From Termitidicoccus mucosus (lineage in GTDB: Bacteria; Verrucomicrobiota; Verrucomicrobiia; Opitutales; Opitutaceae), in NCBI RefSeq assembly GCF_038725785.1, contig NZ_CP109796.1, positions 6,758,501 to 6,822,500 on the forward strand: DNA of 64,000 nucleotides. Reading direction: 5' to 3'. Positions 22,435 to 31,594 of the stretch are shown piece after piece; position 1 is the first letter of the stretch, and each line of letters opens with the position of its first letter. Under the pieces are notes generated by a model. The model made no database searches. It was not told where the DNA came from and saw nothing but the letters and a program-made list of their open reading frames with translations. The translations under genes were made by a program, and so were the position numbers.

Positions 22435-24890
22435 GTGGTCTAGCCGAGGCAACCGGTCAGCAAGCGGCAATATCCCGCGCGTCCGACTGGCAAAAAAACC
22501 CGCACAAAGGGTGCTTGGTTATCACCGGACCCGGCGGAAGCGGAGTGTCATGGACGCTCAGCCAGATTTGCATGGATTGGGAGAAGAACGGTGGCGTGGC
22601 TCTCAAAGCCACCGGCATTGCGATCACGCCACCTCGCACATTGCTGCCGTGGCTGACCATGCGGTCACCCGCGCATGACAACGTCGCCCGTTGGGAGACC
22701 ATGAAAGGCGGAGCGGCCGAAGCCTCCAAGGCGATTCCTGTCGTGGGAGACGCAGCGAGTTTCCTCGTCAACGAATTGCTGAATCACCGGCGGAAGAAGC
22801 TCGAACGGGAAATGAAGGTGCTCGATGAGAAAGAGCAGGACCTCCTGTTCGTGATCGAGAGCGCGGCCAAAGGAAAGCGGCTCATGATAGCGGTCGATCA
22901 GCTTGCCTGTTGGGATGACGAATCGTGGGGGCTGTTGGAGATCATCCTGTCTCCTTTGTTACACAGCTACTACCCATCGCTCGCCAACGCGCTCGTTGTG
23001 TTTGGGGCTCCCGCTGATCTGTTGCCCCGCATTCGCCTTTTGGCGGATCAACTTCCTCTGACAGAAATCTCCCTCAACAGGTTGGAACGTGCCGACCTCG
23101 CCGGAGCATTGACGACGTTGGGCTTTCAGCAACTTGAGCAAACCGAGTTGGACGTGTTGTTCGAAGCAACCGGTGGTCGGCTCGACCTGCTTCGCGATTT
23201 TGCACAGTTGAGTCGCAATACCTCGGGTGAAGCATCGAGCGGAGCAGATGCCGCGGCCTACGGGCGAATGATCGAAAGGCGCCTCCGCTCACTGAAAGGA
23301 AATGTTGCCGCCTTGGAAGGTTTGCTCACGGCTGGTTCATTCTTGGGCAGTTCTTTCTCCCGTGAGGAAGCGGGCTGCCTGACGGGACTCGGCCGTGACG
23401 AGTTGGAAAACGCGCTCCAGATGGCCGAGGGAGAAAACCTGCTGGGTTTGGCGAGCGGTCTTGTCTCGTTCCCCAGCGATGCCATGCAGCGGTATTTCCG
23501 CGTCTCGCGCATCCCCAATCCGTCCAAGTATCATGCCAAGTTTGCCGAGTGCCTTCGTCGCCTGCGCCCTGGCGACTACAAAACTCGCCGGTTGCACCTG
23601 TTGATGGCGGGGCAGAATTTTGAGTCCTCCGTATGTCGCTGTCTTGCGGTGTTAGATGCACAGCGTAGTCGCCGCAAATCTGTGGACCTCCTCGAATCGG
23701 AATCCGCGGAAAGCGACGGTGAATTCTCCGCCTATCTAGAAGCGATGCTCGCGGCCTATTCCGCTTTTGAGCGAGACGCGCGAGAAGAGGGCCTTACTAT
23801 CCTGCAATCCATCGAATCGCTGGTTCCCGATGCGTTAATCGCCGAGCGCGATTATTTAGAAGCGCAATTCCGGCTGAAATCACATTCGCTCCCGGAGTTC
23901 GAACGTGCGGCGGTCATCCTGAAACGCTGGCTGTCGTTGCAGGAGGCCGAACCGGAAATCTGGTCGCGAATCGCCCAAACGCTCGTCGTCGCCTTCGCCG
24001 AGACCAACCGCTATGAGGAGGCCGGCTTTCTGGAAGAATCGCTGACCAAATACTACGCGGCCCGGAAGAACCTTGATCCATGGGCGATCTACAGCCTGAA
24101 CTGCCTTCGGCGGCGTTCTGAGTGCCTGCACCAGCTTGTGCCGGCGCGCACCAGATTGCAGAACGCGCTCGCGTATTTCGGTCCGTCGCAGGTCGGCACG
24201 CTGGCTCGGCATCCGATTCAATATTACTGCACGCTCGCCAATCTAGTCTCGAACCTGATCGCCAGCGGCATGTTTGCGGAGGCCACGGTGCGTGGAGCGG
24301 AGCTTCAGGCGCAGATTCAAGCCAATCCCTCCTATCCGTGGCCATCGCTGGAAATCTCAGCCAACAACGCGGTTCTCGCTGCCTATTTGTCCGGCACCAT
24401 GGACCTCCAATCGTCTCTTCATCTGATGCAACAGATCGATGAGCATCGGGATGGCTTGGGGGACCGTCTCCTGGTTAGGAACAATCGAGCCGTCTTCTTG
24501 ATTCACGCCGGGGCGATCGATCAGGCCCGATCAATTCTCGATGAAGTGTGGGCGGAGCTAACCGAGTCAGGTGGCGCAGACCCCTACCACCGATACCTAG
24601 CGGCAAACAATCTTGCCGGGCTGGTGGCGTTGGGTGGCGACACGACTGCCGCCCTTCGTATGTTGGACGAGGTGGCTGGCGGCTTGGACCGATTCCCTCC
24701 CGGTCTTCGCGGTGTGTTCTCTCGACGCCACGCTATGATGACCGAGGCTCTTGCTGCGGCTCCGACTCTAAACGTTACTCAATACGATCGGTTCCCCGGG
24801 GATCGGCACCCGCCGCAGGTAGGTCCGCAATGGGCCTTCTATGGTCGGAGTTTTCTTTTCAGCGACATTCAGTTCTGGGCCGCAGAGTGA
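22431..24890 (+). CDS. STAND-like P-loop NTPase with C-terminal TPR-like helical region
   Basis: 819 residues. A P-loop-like GPGGSGVS at 33-40 sits where GPGGSGKS is expected; the invariant Walker A lysine is Val, so ATP hydrolysis is doubtful. A Walker B-like LMIAVDQLACW (Asp156) and an ATGGRLDLLRDFAQL segment near 246 follow the AAA/STAND layout. From about 350 to 800 the protein is helical with TPR-like periodicity (e.g. NNLAGLVALGGDTTAALRML). STAND proteins are ligand-sensing switches, common in anti-phage defence and regulation. It converges on, and overlaps by 22 bp, the ATP-grasp gene. GC is visibly lower than in the pilus operon, suggesting separate acquisition. Starts other than ATG 22431 are excluded by a stop at 22419. 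Confidence 0.65.
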   Translation: MRGLAEATGQQAAISRASDWQKNPHKGCLVITGPGGSGVSWTLSQICMDWEKNGGVALKATGIAITPPRTLLPWLTMRSPAHDNVARWETMKGGAAEASKAIPVVGDAASFLVNELLNHRRKKLEREMKVLDEKEQDLLFVIESAAKGKRLMIAVDQLACWDDESWGLLEIILSPLLHSYYPSLANALVVFGAPADLLPRIRLLADQLPLTEISLNRLERADLAGALTTLGFQQLEQTELDVLFEATGGRLDLLRDFAQLSRNTSGEASSGADAAAYGRMIERRLRSLKGNVAALEGLLTAGSFLGSSFSREEAGCLTGLGRDELENALQMAEGENLLGLASGLVSFPSDAMQRYFRVSRIPNPSKYHAKFAECLRRLRPGDYKTRRLHLLMAGQNFESSVCRCLAVLDAQRSRRKSVDLLESESAESDGEFSAYLEAMLAAYSAFERDAREEGLTILQSIESLVPDALIAERDYLEAQFRLKSHSLPEFERAAVILKRWLSLQEAEPEIWSRIAQTLVVAFAETNRYEEAGFLEESLTKYYAARKNLDPWAIYSLNCLRRRSECLHQLVPARTRLQNALAYFGPSQVGTLARHPIQYYCTLANLVSNLIASGMFAEATVRGAELQAQIQANPSYPWPSLEISANNAVLAAYLSGTMDLQSSLHLMQQIDEHRDGLGDRLLVRNNRAVFLIHAGAIDQARSILDEVWAELTESGGADPYHRYLAANNLAGLVALGGDTTAALRMLDEVAGGLDRFPPGLRGVFSRRHAMMTEALAAAPTLNVTQYDRFPGDRHPPQVGPQWAFYGRSFLFSDIQFWAAE

Positions 24891-25966
24891 TCGATTTTTA
24901 AACGCTGCGCGGCCGACCCAACCATGTATTTGAGGAGATCGGAATAAGGGCGTCCCATCGCCTGCATGGTGTGGTTGAAGCTCGTGTGGGCGGTCAGATG
25001 CGGCTTGGCGGTGACTTCCATCACCTTGATTCCGCCATTGGGTAGGACGCGAAAATCGATCCGGGCCGGACCATTGAAACCAAGCCCCACATACGCTTGG
25101 CGGGCGACCATCTGCAGGCGTTCAGCCAAGTGTTGATCCACACTCGAAAAATCGTAGAAGGAGTAGCCGTCAGCGAAGACGTCATCGTAGACCATGATCG
25201 TGTCGCCAAGATCCTTCCGTCCTTGCAACTCGATGCCGACGGCCATGCAGGTTTCGGGTCCGGTCGCCTCCAGCACCGGAACTTCGACTTCAAACCCTGG
25301 CACGAATTCTTGAACCGTAATCGGCTGCCGAAATTCTCGGGCCAGTGCCGCCAAACGATCTTCAAGCTGTGCGTCCACGAACGTCACGCTGTCGCGGTGA
25401 ATTCCGACACTGGCCGAATCCAACGTGGGTTTGGCAATGACCTTGAGTCCTGACGGCGGAGCAACCGGCCACCAGCCATGTTTGGTGAACCACCACGACC
25501 GGGCCACCGGCAGGCCGAAGTGTTCGAGCAGCGAGATGAAATGGAACTTATGCTGTCCGAGAGCGGAGCCATACGCATCCGAGTCAACCAGCGGCAGGCG
25601 ATTGAGACGGCACAATCCCGGCACGAGCGAAAACCGAGCCGGCCCAGTGCCATTTTGGGTCACATTGTAGATCAGCGGCTGAGGGCGTCCGAAGTTCTGG
25701 CGGCGCTCGGTGAGCCAGCGCACAAACCCATCCTCGTCGACGATTACCTCGCAGTAAATCCCTGCTTTTTCGAACCCGTCGATAAAGTCGTCCAGTTCCC
25801 GGTTGGAGAGAAATTCTGTGACGATCGAGTCGGTTTCATAGTCGTCGATTGGCGTGGTGCGCTCCTTCAAATTGGCGACGAGCACCACTCCAATTCGATC
25901 CTTCAGTCGTTCTGCGATGTCTAGCCCTTCACTGAACCAAGAGGGGGTTTCAACTACGGGAATCAC
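24869..25966 (-). CDS. ATP-grasp ligase, D-Ala-D-Ala ligase-like
   Basis: 365 residues from GTG 25966. The N-terminal ~110 residues give a pre-ATP-grasp fold. The central part has KVIAKPTLDSASVGI and VQEFVPGFEVEVPVLEA (nucleotide-binding lysine and 'QEfvpG.E..v' motifs), then PARIDFRVLPNGGIKVMEVT, the Mg/ATP-binding acidic pair seen as 'aRvDfr...g...vlEvN' in D-Ala-D-Ala ligases. Here Glu-Val-Thr replaces Glu-x-Asn. The C-terminus AKPHLTAHTSF matches the family 'PG.T..S' end. These enzymes join a carboxylate to an amine through an acyl-phosphate. No peptidoglycan genes are near; the linkage to a STAND-like gene and recombinase suggests a specialised, perhaps defensive or peptide-modifying role. 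Confidence 0.75.
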   Translation of the reverse strand: MIPVVETPSWFSEGLDIAERLKDRIGVVLVANLKERTTPIDDYETDSIVTEFLSNRELDDFIDGFEKAGIYCEVIVDEDGFVRWLTERRQNFGRPQPLIYNVTQNGTGPARFSLVPGLCRLNRLPLVDSDAYGSALGQHKFHFISLLEHFGLPVARSWWFTKHGWWPVAPPSGLKVIAKPTLDSASVGIHRDSVTFVDAQLEDRLAALAREFRQPITVQEFVPGFEVEVPVLEATGPETCMAVGIELQGRKDLGDTIMVYDDVFADGYSFYDFSSVDQHLAERLQMVARQAYVGLGFNGPARIDFRVLPNGGIKVMEVTAKPHLTAHTSFNHTMQAMGRPYSDLLKYMVGSAAQRLKIDHSAAQN

Positions 25967-25985
25967 GGATAATCCTTAGTTATCC
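25967..25985 (-). repeat. Right copy of the 19-bp recombinase-core-like inverted site
   Basis: On the minus strand: GGATAA-CTAAGGA-TTATCC, immediately before the GTG start of the ATP-grasp gene. It has the same 7-bp spacer as the copy at 22416-22434 and opposite orientation. It lies between the recombinase stop (26026) and the ATP-grasp start. Recombination between inverted copies would flip the ~3.5-kb two-gene segment. Confidence 0.6.
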
Positions 25986-26025
25986 TTCCTTCATCGCCCG
26001 GATCTGGGAAACGCCACCTGCCCGA

Positions 26026-26955
26026 CTATCCGACGCTGGTGATCAGGCGTCGCGGATGGCGGACGAGCAAGCTTTCCCGTTGGGAGCGATCGGAGACTTG
26101 GGCGTAGATCGTTGTTGTCGTAATCGAACTATGTCCGAGCAGGCGCTGAATATGCCGAAGGTCGACGCCTTGCTCCAAAAGTTGTGTCGCCAAAGTGTGG
26201 CGAAACATATGAGGCGTGATATTTCCGGTGCCGCTAGCAGCCGCGGTTTGTTTCACGATCAATCGGATTGATTGATCACTCAGTCGTTTCCCAACGCGGT
26301 TTGTGAAGAGAAATGGACCATCTGCATGGTGACGTTCCCGAATTTTGAGCCAGCGCTTGAGTGCGTTGCGCAGTGGGGCACTCACAATCGGGATAATCCG
26401 TTCCCGACTGCCTTTGCCCGTGACGCGAATCACGTCATCACCGAGATCGACTGATGTAACCAGCAAATCAGCCACCTCTGTCACACGCAGGCCTCCGCAG
26501 AAGAGCAGTTCGATGAGCGCTTGGTTGCGCGATAAACGAGCCAATTCACGACGCTTCCTAGTTTCGGGAGGACGGTATACTGTCATGAAAATACTCTTTA
26601 CCACTGGACTGGATATTGTGCGCGGCAACGGACGTCCCAGCTTGACCCCGCTGTGCCAGTCTTGGGCCAGATTCGTCGATATGCGTCCCTCGGCGTGAAG
26701 AAACCGCAGAAACGACTTCACGCAAGCGACATTGCGGCGAATAGTCCGTGGCTTGGTAGAAGCACGCGAACGGGCATAGTCACGGAGCAACTTCTTTGTG
26801 AGAAGGTGCGGGTCTTTCACCACGCCCATGCGAGCCAGGCATTTCGAGAACCCTTGGAGGTCAAGTCGATAGGCCTTGATGGTATGGCGACTATATTTGC
26901 GCTCGTGAGCGCAGTATTGGAGATAATCGTTGATGGCAGAATCTAGAGGGTCCAT
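26026..26955 (-). CDS. Tyrosine recombinase (XerC/D-type integrase)
   Basis: 309 residues, full length for Xer-type enzymes. An N-terminal SAM-like DNA-binding domain (about 5-95) precedes a catalytic domain with all conserved residues: Arg157 (CGGLRVTEV), Lys181 (TGKGSRERIIP), His249 and Arg252 (HMFRHTLA), His275 (LGHSSITTTT) and the nucleophile Tyr284 (IYAQV). These enzymes cut and rejoin two core sites made of inverted arms around a 6-8 bp spacer. Exactly such a site lies 40 bp downstream of its stop, and another beyond the two adjacent genes. It is co-directional with the ATP-grasp gene and may be co-transcribed. It could instead be the integrase of the whole insert. Confidence 0.9.
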   Translation of the reverse strand: MDPLDSAINDYLQYCAHERKYSRHTIKAYRLDLQGFSKCLARMGVVKDPHLLTKKLLRDYARSRASTKPRTIRRNVACVKSFLRFLHAEGRISTNLAQDWHSGVKLGRPLPRTISSPVVKSIFMTVYRPPETRKRRELARLSRNQALIELLFCGGLRVTEVADLLVTSVDLGDDVIRVTGKGSRERIIPIVSAPLRNALKRWLKIRERHHADGPFLFTNRVGKRLSDQSIRLIVKQTAAASGTGNITPHMFRHTLATQLLEQGVDLRHIQRLLGHSSITTTTIYAQVSDRSQRESLLVRHPRRLITSVG

Positions 26956-27533
26956 TCCCCCTAATTACAGTCAGCACGTGACGTCAGCACCTCTAATTCA
27001 CAGAGTCATCCCAATCGATAATGTTCGTGCGACCATGGCTCCATGCGCAGCCTACGCGCAGCGAGAGGTGAACAATGACATCCGCCCGGCGAGCAGCCAG
27101 CATTACGAAGTAAGCTGGAGGACTGGCATCTGCCCAAGTCGGATACTACCCCTTAACCAACGCCCAAGGAATGCCCCGCCAGCACCAGACGCGCCGACCA
27201 AGGCTAATGACTCGGTCCGCTGGAACGACGATGATATCCTCGTGTTTCTTCAGGCCGGGGCCATGATCTTCCGGGCAATCTCGTCATGGGCGCCAACCCG
27301 TTGTGGCGCGAACTGGCGCGCCAGCTCGCGCCGGGGAAAACCGTGTCCGACCGAGCGCCGCAGGAGGCTTGAAAATTGTCGGGATTCATGGAGGTTGCAC
27401 CCCGGATATTGCGGGCCGCGCATATGGTGCTTTTGGAAAAAATCGAAATGATTTTCGGAAAATAAATAGAGAGAAGGAGAACCTTGGTATTCCGGATGTT
27501 TTTGTTTTTTCCCCTGTGGCGCATAAGGGGGCC
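26956..27533. other. Junction region with gene fragments, no intact gene
   Basis: Between the recombinase start and the lipoprotein gene. Short plus-strand open stretches end at 27372 (from about 27286, MGANPLWRELARQLAPGKTV) and at about 27465 (LSGFMEVAPRILRAAHMVLL region). They read like tails of broken genes but match nothing recognised. Composition changes from lower to higher GC, so this is probably the right edge of the acquired insert. AAGGGGG just before 27534 is the lipoprotein ribosome-binding site. Confidence 0.4.
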
Positions 27534-29549
27534 ATGCGTGTTGCATTTCTTGCCATTGTATTCTTTGCCTTACTTCTCGGGGCCGGGTGTGCGAGCCGCC
27601 CGGTAAAATCCGTGTCCGCGGTTTCATTGCGGGGCGAGGGGGAGCCGTCCGGTGAGGTGGCGCCGGGGGCGGAGAATCTCGGCGGGGCTCCGCCGACGGA
27701 CGCGGAGTATTGGGATTATAAAAAAAGGATTTGGGGCCGACCCAAGGGGGAGCGGGTGTTGTATTTTGGGGAGACCCGCGAGGGCGGGGTGCGGCGTGAG
27801 GCGTCGCGGGAGTATGTGAGCGCCCCGGTGATTGATTCGGGCGGGCATGCGGCCGCCGGCGGGATTGCGTCCGGCGGCCCTGCGGGGCGGGGTGCGTGGG
27901 AATTGATTTCCAGTGATCCTCCGGGCGAGAAAGTGTTCAAGCGTCCGCTGAACCCGTCGGTGGAGCGGGTGCTGTATTATGGCCCCGCGTATGAAAACGG
28001 AAAGTGGCTGCCGCCGGCGCGGGAGTATATCCGGTTGCGCGATGCGGAGTTTTCCGACCCGCCGGAGGAAATAGACACGGGGGACCCGGGGACGGGCCGG
28101 CCGGCGCGGCGTGACGAGGTGTCGAAATATGGCTCGGGCCCGGCCTTGGGCGATGTGTTTGCGGACCCCCTGGAGGAGGAGCCGGATTTCATGGCAAAGC
28201 GGGCGGAGCCCGGCTATTGGCGGGACCGGGCGGAGCGTGAGCGCCGGGGGCGGAGGGCCGGGATTGCCGGCGCGCCTTTGGAAAACTTGCCGGGCGCGGG
28301 CTCTTTGCCCCGGGTGGAGGATTCGCGGATTCATCCGCGGGTGACGATGCCCTCGCCCCGGGCGAAGGACCCGCCGCGGCTGGAATATGACGATGCGCCG
28401 GGCTTGGTTTCAGCGGCTCGGGATTCCGGGTCGTTAAAGGATAATCTTTTTATCAAGGAGCCGGAGGATGACGGACTGCCGTCGATTCCGATCCGGGCGG
28501 ACGGCAAGCCGGATGCCATGGTCCGGGCTGTGGAGCGGACATCCGGCGCGCCGGTGCACCGGGCGACGCCGGAGCAATTGAAAGCCCAAGGCGTGCCCGT
28601 GTGGCTGGAGATTGCCGGCGGGCGGTGGCGCAACCAGTGGCGTGTGTTGAACGAGCCCGGGATCTTTTTCCCGTTTTTCAAAACCCGCACTTATGATGAT
28701 TTGCTGACCGCCTGGCGGATGGCAGATGTGGTGCGGCGTTGTCTCCGGGAGGAATTGCCGCCCGGACGGTTTTCTTATAAAGATTTCGGGACAGACGGCC
28801 TGACGCACGGCTGGTTTGTGCCGTTTTCGGAAGCCGGGGAGCGGCCGGTGCCCCGGACGGTGACCATTGACATGACGAAATTGAATTTATTGCCCGGCTG
28901 GACGATTTGCGGGGAGTTTGTGTATCGCGATTCGTTGCATTCGGGCGAATGGCCCTATCATCCGGACGGGGAGCGCCCGGCGGGGCTGGAGGATGTCCGC
29001 GAGGAGCCGGCGGTGGCGGTTAGTTTCGGGCCGGAGGCGGCTGCCCGAAGTCCTTGGGCGGATGCGGTGGATGATGTGTTTCGCCCCCGCGATTTGCATG
29101 GAAACAAAATCCCCCCAGCGTATGACCTGGGCAAGGCGGAGGAAAAAGTGAAACGTTGGGAGGCGCAGGCGGAGCGTTTGGAGGCGGAGGAACGACTCCG
29201 GCGCGAGTCGCGCGGTTTTTTTGTGCCGCGGGTGACGGGCAGCGTGGATTTGTCCGGGGCGACGTCACCGCCCGGGGTGACGGTTCCGGAGGACCATCAT
29301 TGGGTGAAGGCGGTTTCCGTGCGCCGGACGGTTTACGGCCATGACGGCGAGGTGGACGGCTGGTTCTGGCCCTTCGGTCTCGCGATGAACAATTGGTACG
29401 GCCACGACAAGTCGCAGGACATGCTGCGACACGCCCAAGGCGCGCCGCAGGGCGGCCGGGTGGTGTATGACAAGAAGCATGGCGGCTGGGGATATTTTTT
29501 GGCGGACCCGGAAGCGGCGGCGGTGCGGGCGGCACCGGCGAGCCGGTGA
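27534..29549 (+). CDS. Large lipoprotein of unknown function
   Basis: 671 residues from ATG 27534. Start chosen for the AAGGGGG site just upstream and the typical type II signal peptide MRVAFLAIVFFALLLGAGC with lipobox LGAGC. A long Pro/Gly/charged region (about 25-330) contains two similar short units: 'RVLYFGETREGGVRREASREY' near 80 and 'RVLYYGPAYENGKWLPPAREY' near 145. A Trp/Arg-rich central domain follows (about 340-480). The C-terminus (about 570-671) has a His/Trp-rich segment. No family is recognised. As the first gene of a same-strand cluster in an element with secretion genes, it may be an outer-membrane anchor or pilotin-like component. Confidence 0.65.
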   Translation: MRVAFLAIVFFALLLGAGCASRPVKSVSAVSLRGEGEPSGEVAPGAENLGGAPPTDAEYWDYKKRIWGRPKGERVLYFGETREGGVRREASREYVSAPVIDSGGHAAAGGIASGGPAGRGAWELISSDPPGEKVFKRPLNPSVERVLYYGPAYENGKWLPPAREYIRLRDAEFSDPPEEIDTGDPGTGRPARRDEVSKYGSGPALGDVFADPLEEEPDFMAKRAEPGYWRDRAERERRGRRAGIAGAPLENLPGAGSLPRVEDSRIHPRVTMPSPRAKDPPRLEYDDAPGLVSAARDSGSLKDNLFIKEPEDDGLPSIPIRADGKPDAMVRAVERTSGAPVHRATPEQLKAQGVPVWLEIAGGRWRNQWRVLNEPGIFFPFFKTRTYDDLLTAWRMADVVRRCLREELPPGRFSYKDFGTDGLTHGWFVPFSEAGERPVPRTVTIDMTKLNLLPGWTICGEFVYRDSLHSGEWPYHPDGERPAGLEDVREEPAVAVSFGPEAAARSPWADAVDDVFRPRDLHGNKIPPAYDLGKAEEKVKRWEAQAERLEAEERLRRESRGFFVPRVTGSVDLSGATSPPGVTVPEDHHWVKAVSVRRTVYGHDGEVDGWFWPFGLAMNNWYGHDKSQDMLRHAQGAPQGGRVVYDKKHGGWGYFLADPEAAAVRAAPASR

Positions 29550-29591
29550 TTTTTCAATTTGGTTCAAAAATTTGCATAAAGGGATGTTATA

Positions 29592-30101
29592 ATGGCCAAT
29601 CTAATCGACGCGAAGGTGCCGCAGTCTGGCAATGTGTTCAGGGTGGTGACTCCCCTCGTTCCTGAGCTGCCGCAGGGCGTGTCCCTGCTGCCCTGGGATA
29701 ATTCCGGAGATTTGTTTTGTTTTTATTGCAATTCGTTGCGCGTGATTCCGAGCCTGGATGTGTTGGAGGCGGACGGCGTGTTCATCCCGGATTTTTTGCA
29801 GGTGGACACATCGCTTCCGGTGCTGGGCTACCGCCGGGAATTGCCCGTGCTGCGCTTTGGCCGGCAGATTATCGACCAGGGGTTGGTGATCCATGAAATC
29901 GCGCTGCCCCGGTGGATGTTTCTGGACGAGGAGGGCGCGCGGAAGGAATTGCAGGAATTGATGTCGTCGCCTTATTTGTCGGCCCAATCGGAATTGTACC
30001 GGAAGGTGCTGGGCTGTTACCGATCGGTGGTCAACCAGCCGCCGAAGTTTTCAACGGGGGACGCGGCCGGGGCGCTGCCCGGCACGGAGGGGGATGCCTG
30101 A
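29592..30101 (+). CDS. Unrecognised protein, 169 aa
   Basis: No signal peptide or membrane helix; mixed alpha/beta character with a Pro-rich tail. AAAGGG lies about 8 bp before the ATG. It lies 42 bp after the lipoprotein gene and 3 bp before the next gene, so it belongs to the same operon. No motif that I recognise; probably a cytoplasmic accessory of the surrounding element system. Confidence 0.55.
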   Translation: MANLIDAKVPQSGNVFRVVTPLVPELPQGVSLLPWDNSGDLFCFYCNSLRVIPSLDVLEADGVFIPDFLQVDTSLPVLGYRRELPVLRFGRQIIDQGLVIHEIALPRWMFLDEEGARKELQELMSSPYLSAQSELYRKVLGCYRSVVNQPPKFSTGDAAGALPGTEGDA

Positions 30102-30104
30102 GGC

Positions 30105-30953
30105 ATGAGCATCGCGGCAAATCCCCCCGGCATGGCCACCGGCGTCCTGGGCTATGTGCCGGGCGCGGCCTCCGTGCTGCGCCGGCCCTCGCGTTTTGAC
30201 GACGCCCGCTGGCTACCGGAATATTTCGAGTCGCTGCCCGCGGTGCATTTGTTGCGCGGCCATTATGAGCGTCTGTGGCGCGTCGGGCGTTTCACCCCTG
30301 ATTTTTTTTATACGCTCGGTCAGATCATCACGGAATGGCTCGGCGTATTCGGTTATGGCGGGGCCTTGCTGCTGCCCGGTCTGCGGATACCCCTGCCGCG
30401 CGACGTGATTGCGCGTGCGCGCGAGGATCGCGTTTTTTTTGAAAGTCTGTCCCTCGCTTATTTTTCCTGTTTTCGCAAGGCGCGCTCCGGGCTTTTTTTT
30501 GATTTGTCGGCACATGGAGACGGGGCGCCTTTGTTGTTGCGTCCGATGCTGGCGTTGTTGGGCGGGGCCGGGGTGGAGTATGCGGCGGCGTTTTCGGGCG
30601 GGGTTCCGGCGGCATGGCTGCGGGTGACGCATCCGGTCAAGCCCCTCGCGCCGGTTTGTTATGAATATGAGCATGGCGAGGAAATTTTTTTCGAAGTGTG
30701 TCCGCCAGTCGGAAATTTGGTTTGGGCGGCATTGGATTTGTCTGCTTTGGCCGGGTTGGGCCTGGATTTTTCCGGCGGGTTTCCGGCCTTGGGACCGGAA
30801 TTGTGGTCCGGAGCCCAAGGAGCGGCCGAATTGCTGCCCCGGTTGTTTTTTTCACCGGAATCCCGGCATTTTTTCACTTCCGGGCGGAAGTTTTTTCAGG
30901 ATTTTGTATTTTCCTCCGTATTCTTAACCGCAACCCGAAAACCAACGGATTAA
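30105..30953 (+). CDS. Unrecognised protein, 282 aa
   Basis: Rich in aromatic residues and Leu, with hydrophobic stretches near 75-95 (ITEWLGVFGYGGALLLPGL) and near 145-165 that could be buried or membrane-associated. No signal peptide. It lies 3 bp after the previous gene and 4 bp before the next, indicating tight co-translation. No family recognised. Confidence 0.55.
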   Translation: MSIAANPPGMATGVLGYVPGAASVLRRPSRFDDARWLPEYFESLPAVHLLRGHYERLWRVGRFTPDFFYTLGQIITEWLGVFGYGGALLLPGLRIPLPRDVIARAREDRVFFESLSLAYFSCFRKARSGLFFDLSAHGDGAPLLLRPMLALLGGAGVEYAAAFSGGVPAAWLRVTHPVKPLAPVCYEYEHGEEIFFEVCPPVGNLVWAALDLSALAGLGLDFSGGFPALGPELWSGAQGAAELLPRLFFSPESRHFFTSGRKFFQDFVFSSVFLTATRKPTD

Positions 30954-30957
30954 ATTT

Positions 30958-31575
30958 ATGAACTTCCAGATCAGGGTTATATTTCGTGTAATATTGGCGG
31001 TGGCATTCTGTCACGCGGTTTTGTGCCGGGGCGCAGATGCCGATATCGCTGCTTCTTCCTCACGGCCCGTGATTGGATCGGGCGGGGTGCTTGATGATAC
31101 CGCGGAGGTGGTGCTGGTTTCGACGGGCACGGTTTCCGCGGCCTCCGGGCCGGTGCCGGCGGCGACGGTGGCGCTCGCGCCGGATATTCCGCTGGAGCGT
31201 GTGCTGGTGAGGACGCGATTGAAGGTGGCGTTGCGTTATAAAGCCGTGGTGGGGGAGGGGGTCGCGGCAGTGAGCCATGTGTTTGATGTGTTGTCCCCAG
31301 TGTATTACGATGAGGCGGACTTGGTGCTGGAGCCGGAGGCCTCGCAGTCATTGGTGGGTGTGTCGAGGCAGGTGGCGGAATTGCTGGACGACATGGACCG
31401 ACTGGCGGCGCGCGCGGAATTTTTATTGGAGCAGATGGAGTATTTGTATGCCTTGGGCCGTCCGTCACGAGTGTTTGACGAGGCGACGGGGCAACGCCTT
31501 GGCACCGGTCCGTTTCCCGCTGGCAAGCCCGGCGATTCCGTTTCCCGGGTTCCCCCCTATTTGCAGCGCCGGTAA
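30958..31575 (+). CDS. Exported protein of unknown function, 205 aa
   Basis: An N-terminal signal peptide (about 1-25; RVIFRVILAVAFCHAVLCRGA) precedes a small beta-patterned region and a helical segment around 130-165 (VSRQVAELLDDMDRLAARAE) likely to form a coiled coil. No lipobox at the expected place. It is operonic with the genes before and after. A periplasmic structural part of the element's envelope apparatus is plausible but unproven. Confidence 0.55.
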   Translation: MNFQIRVIFRVILAVAFCHAVLCRGADADIAASSSRPVIGSGGVLDDTAEVVLVSTGTVSAASGPVPAATVALAPDIPLERVLVRTRLKVALRYKAVVGEGVAAVSHVFDVLSPVYYDEADLVLEPEASQSLVGVSRQVAELLDDMDRLAARAEFLLEQMEYLYALGRPSRVFDEATGQRLGTGPFPAGKPGDSVSRVPPYLQRR

Positions 31576-31594
31576 TCGAATCGAGGTTTTATTT

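Noticed and set aside
27205-27533. Short frames before the lipoprotein that could extend its N-terminus (from 27303)
   Set aside because: The ATG at 27534 has a good ribosome-binding site and starts a complete lipoprotein signal peptide; the upstream extension would bury that signal.
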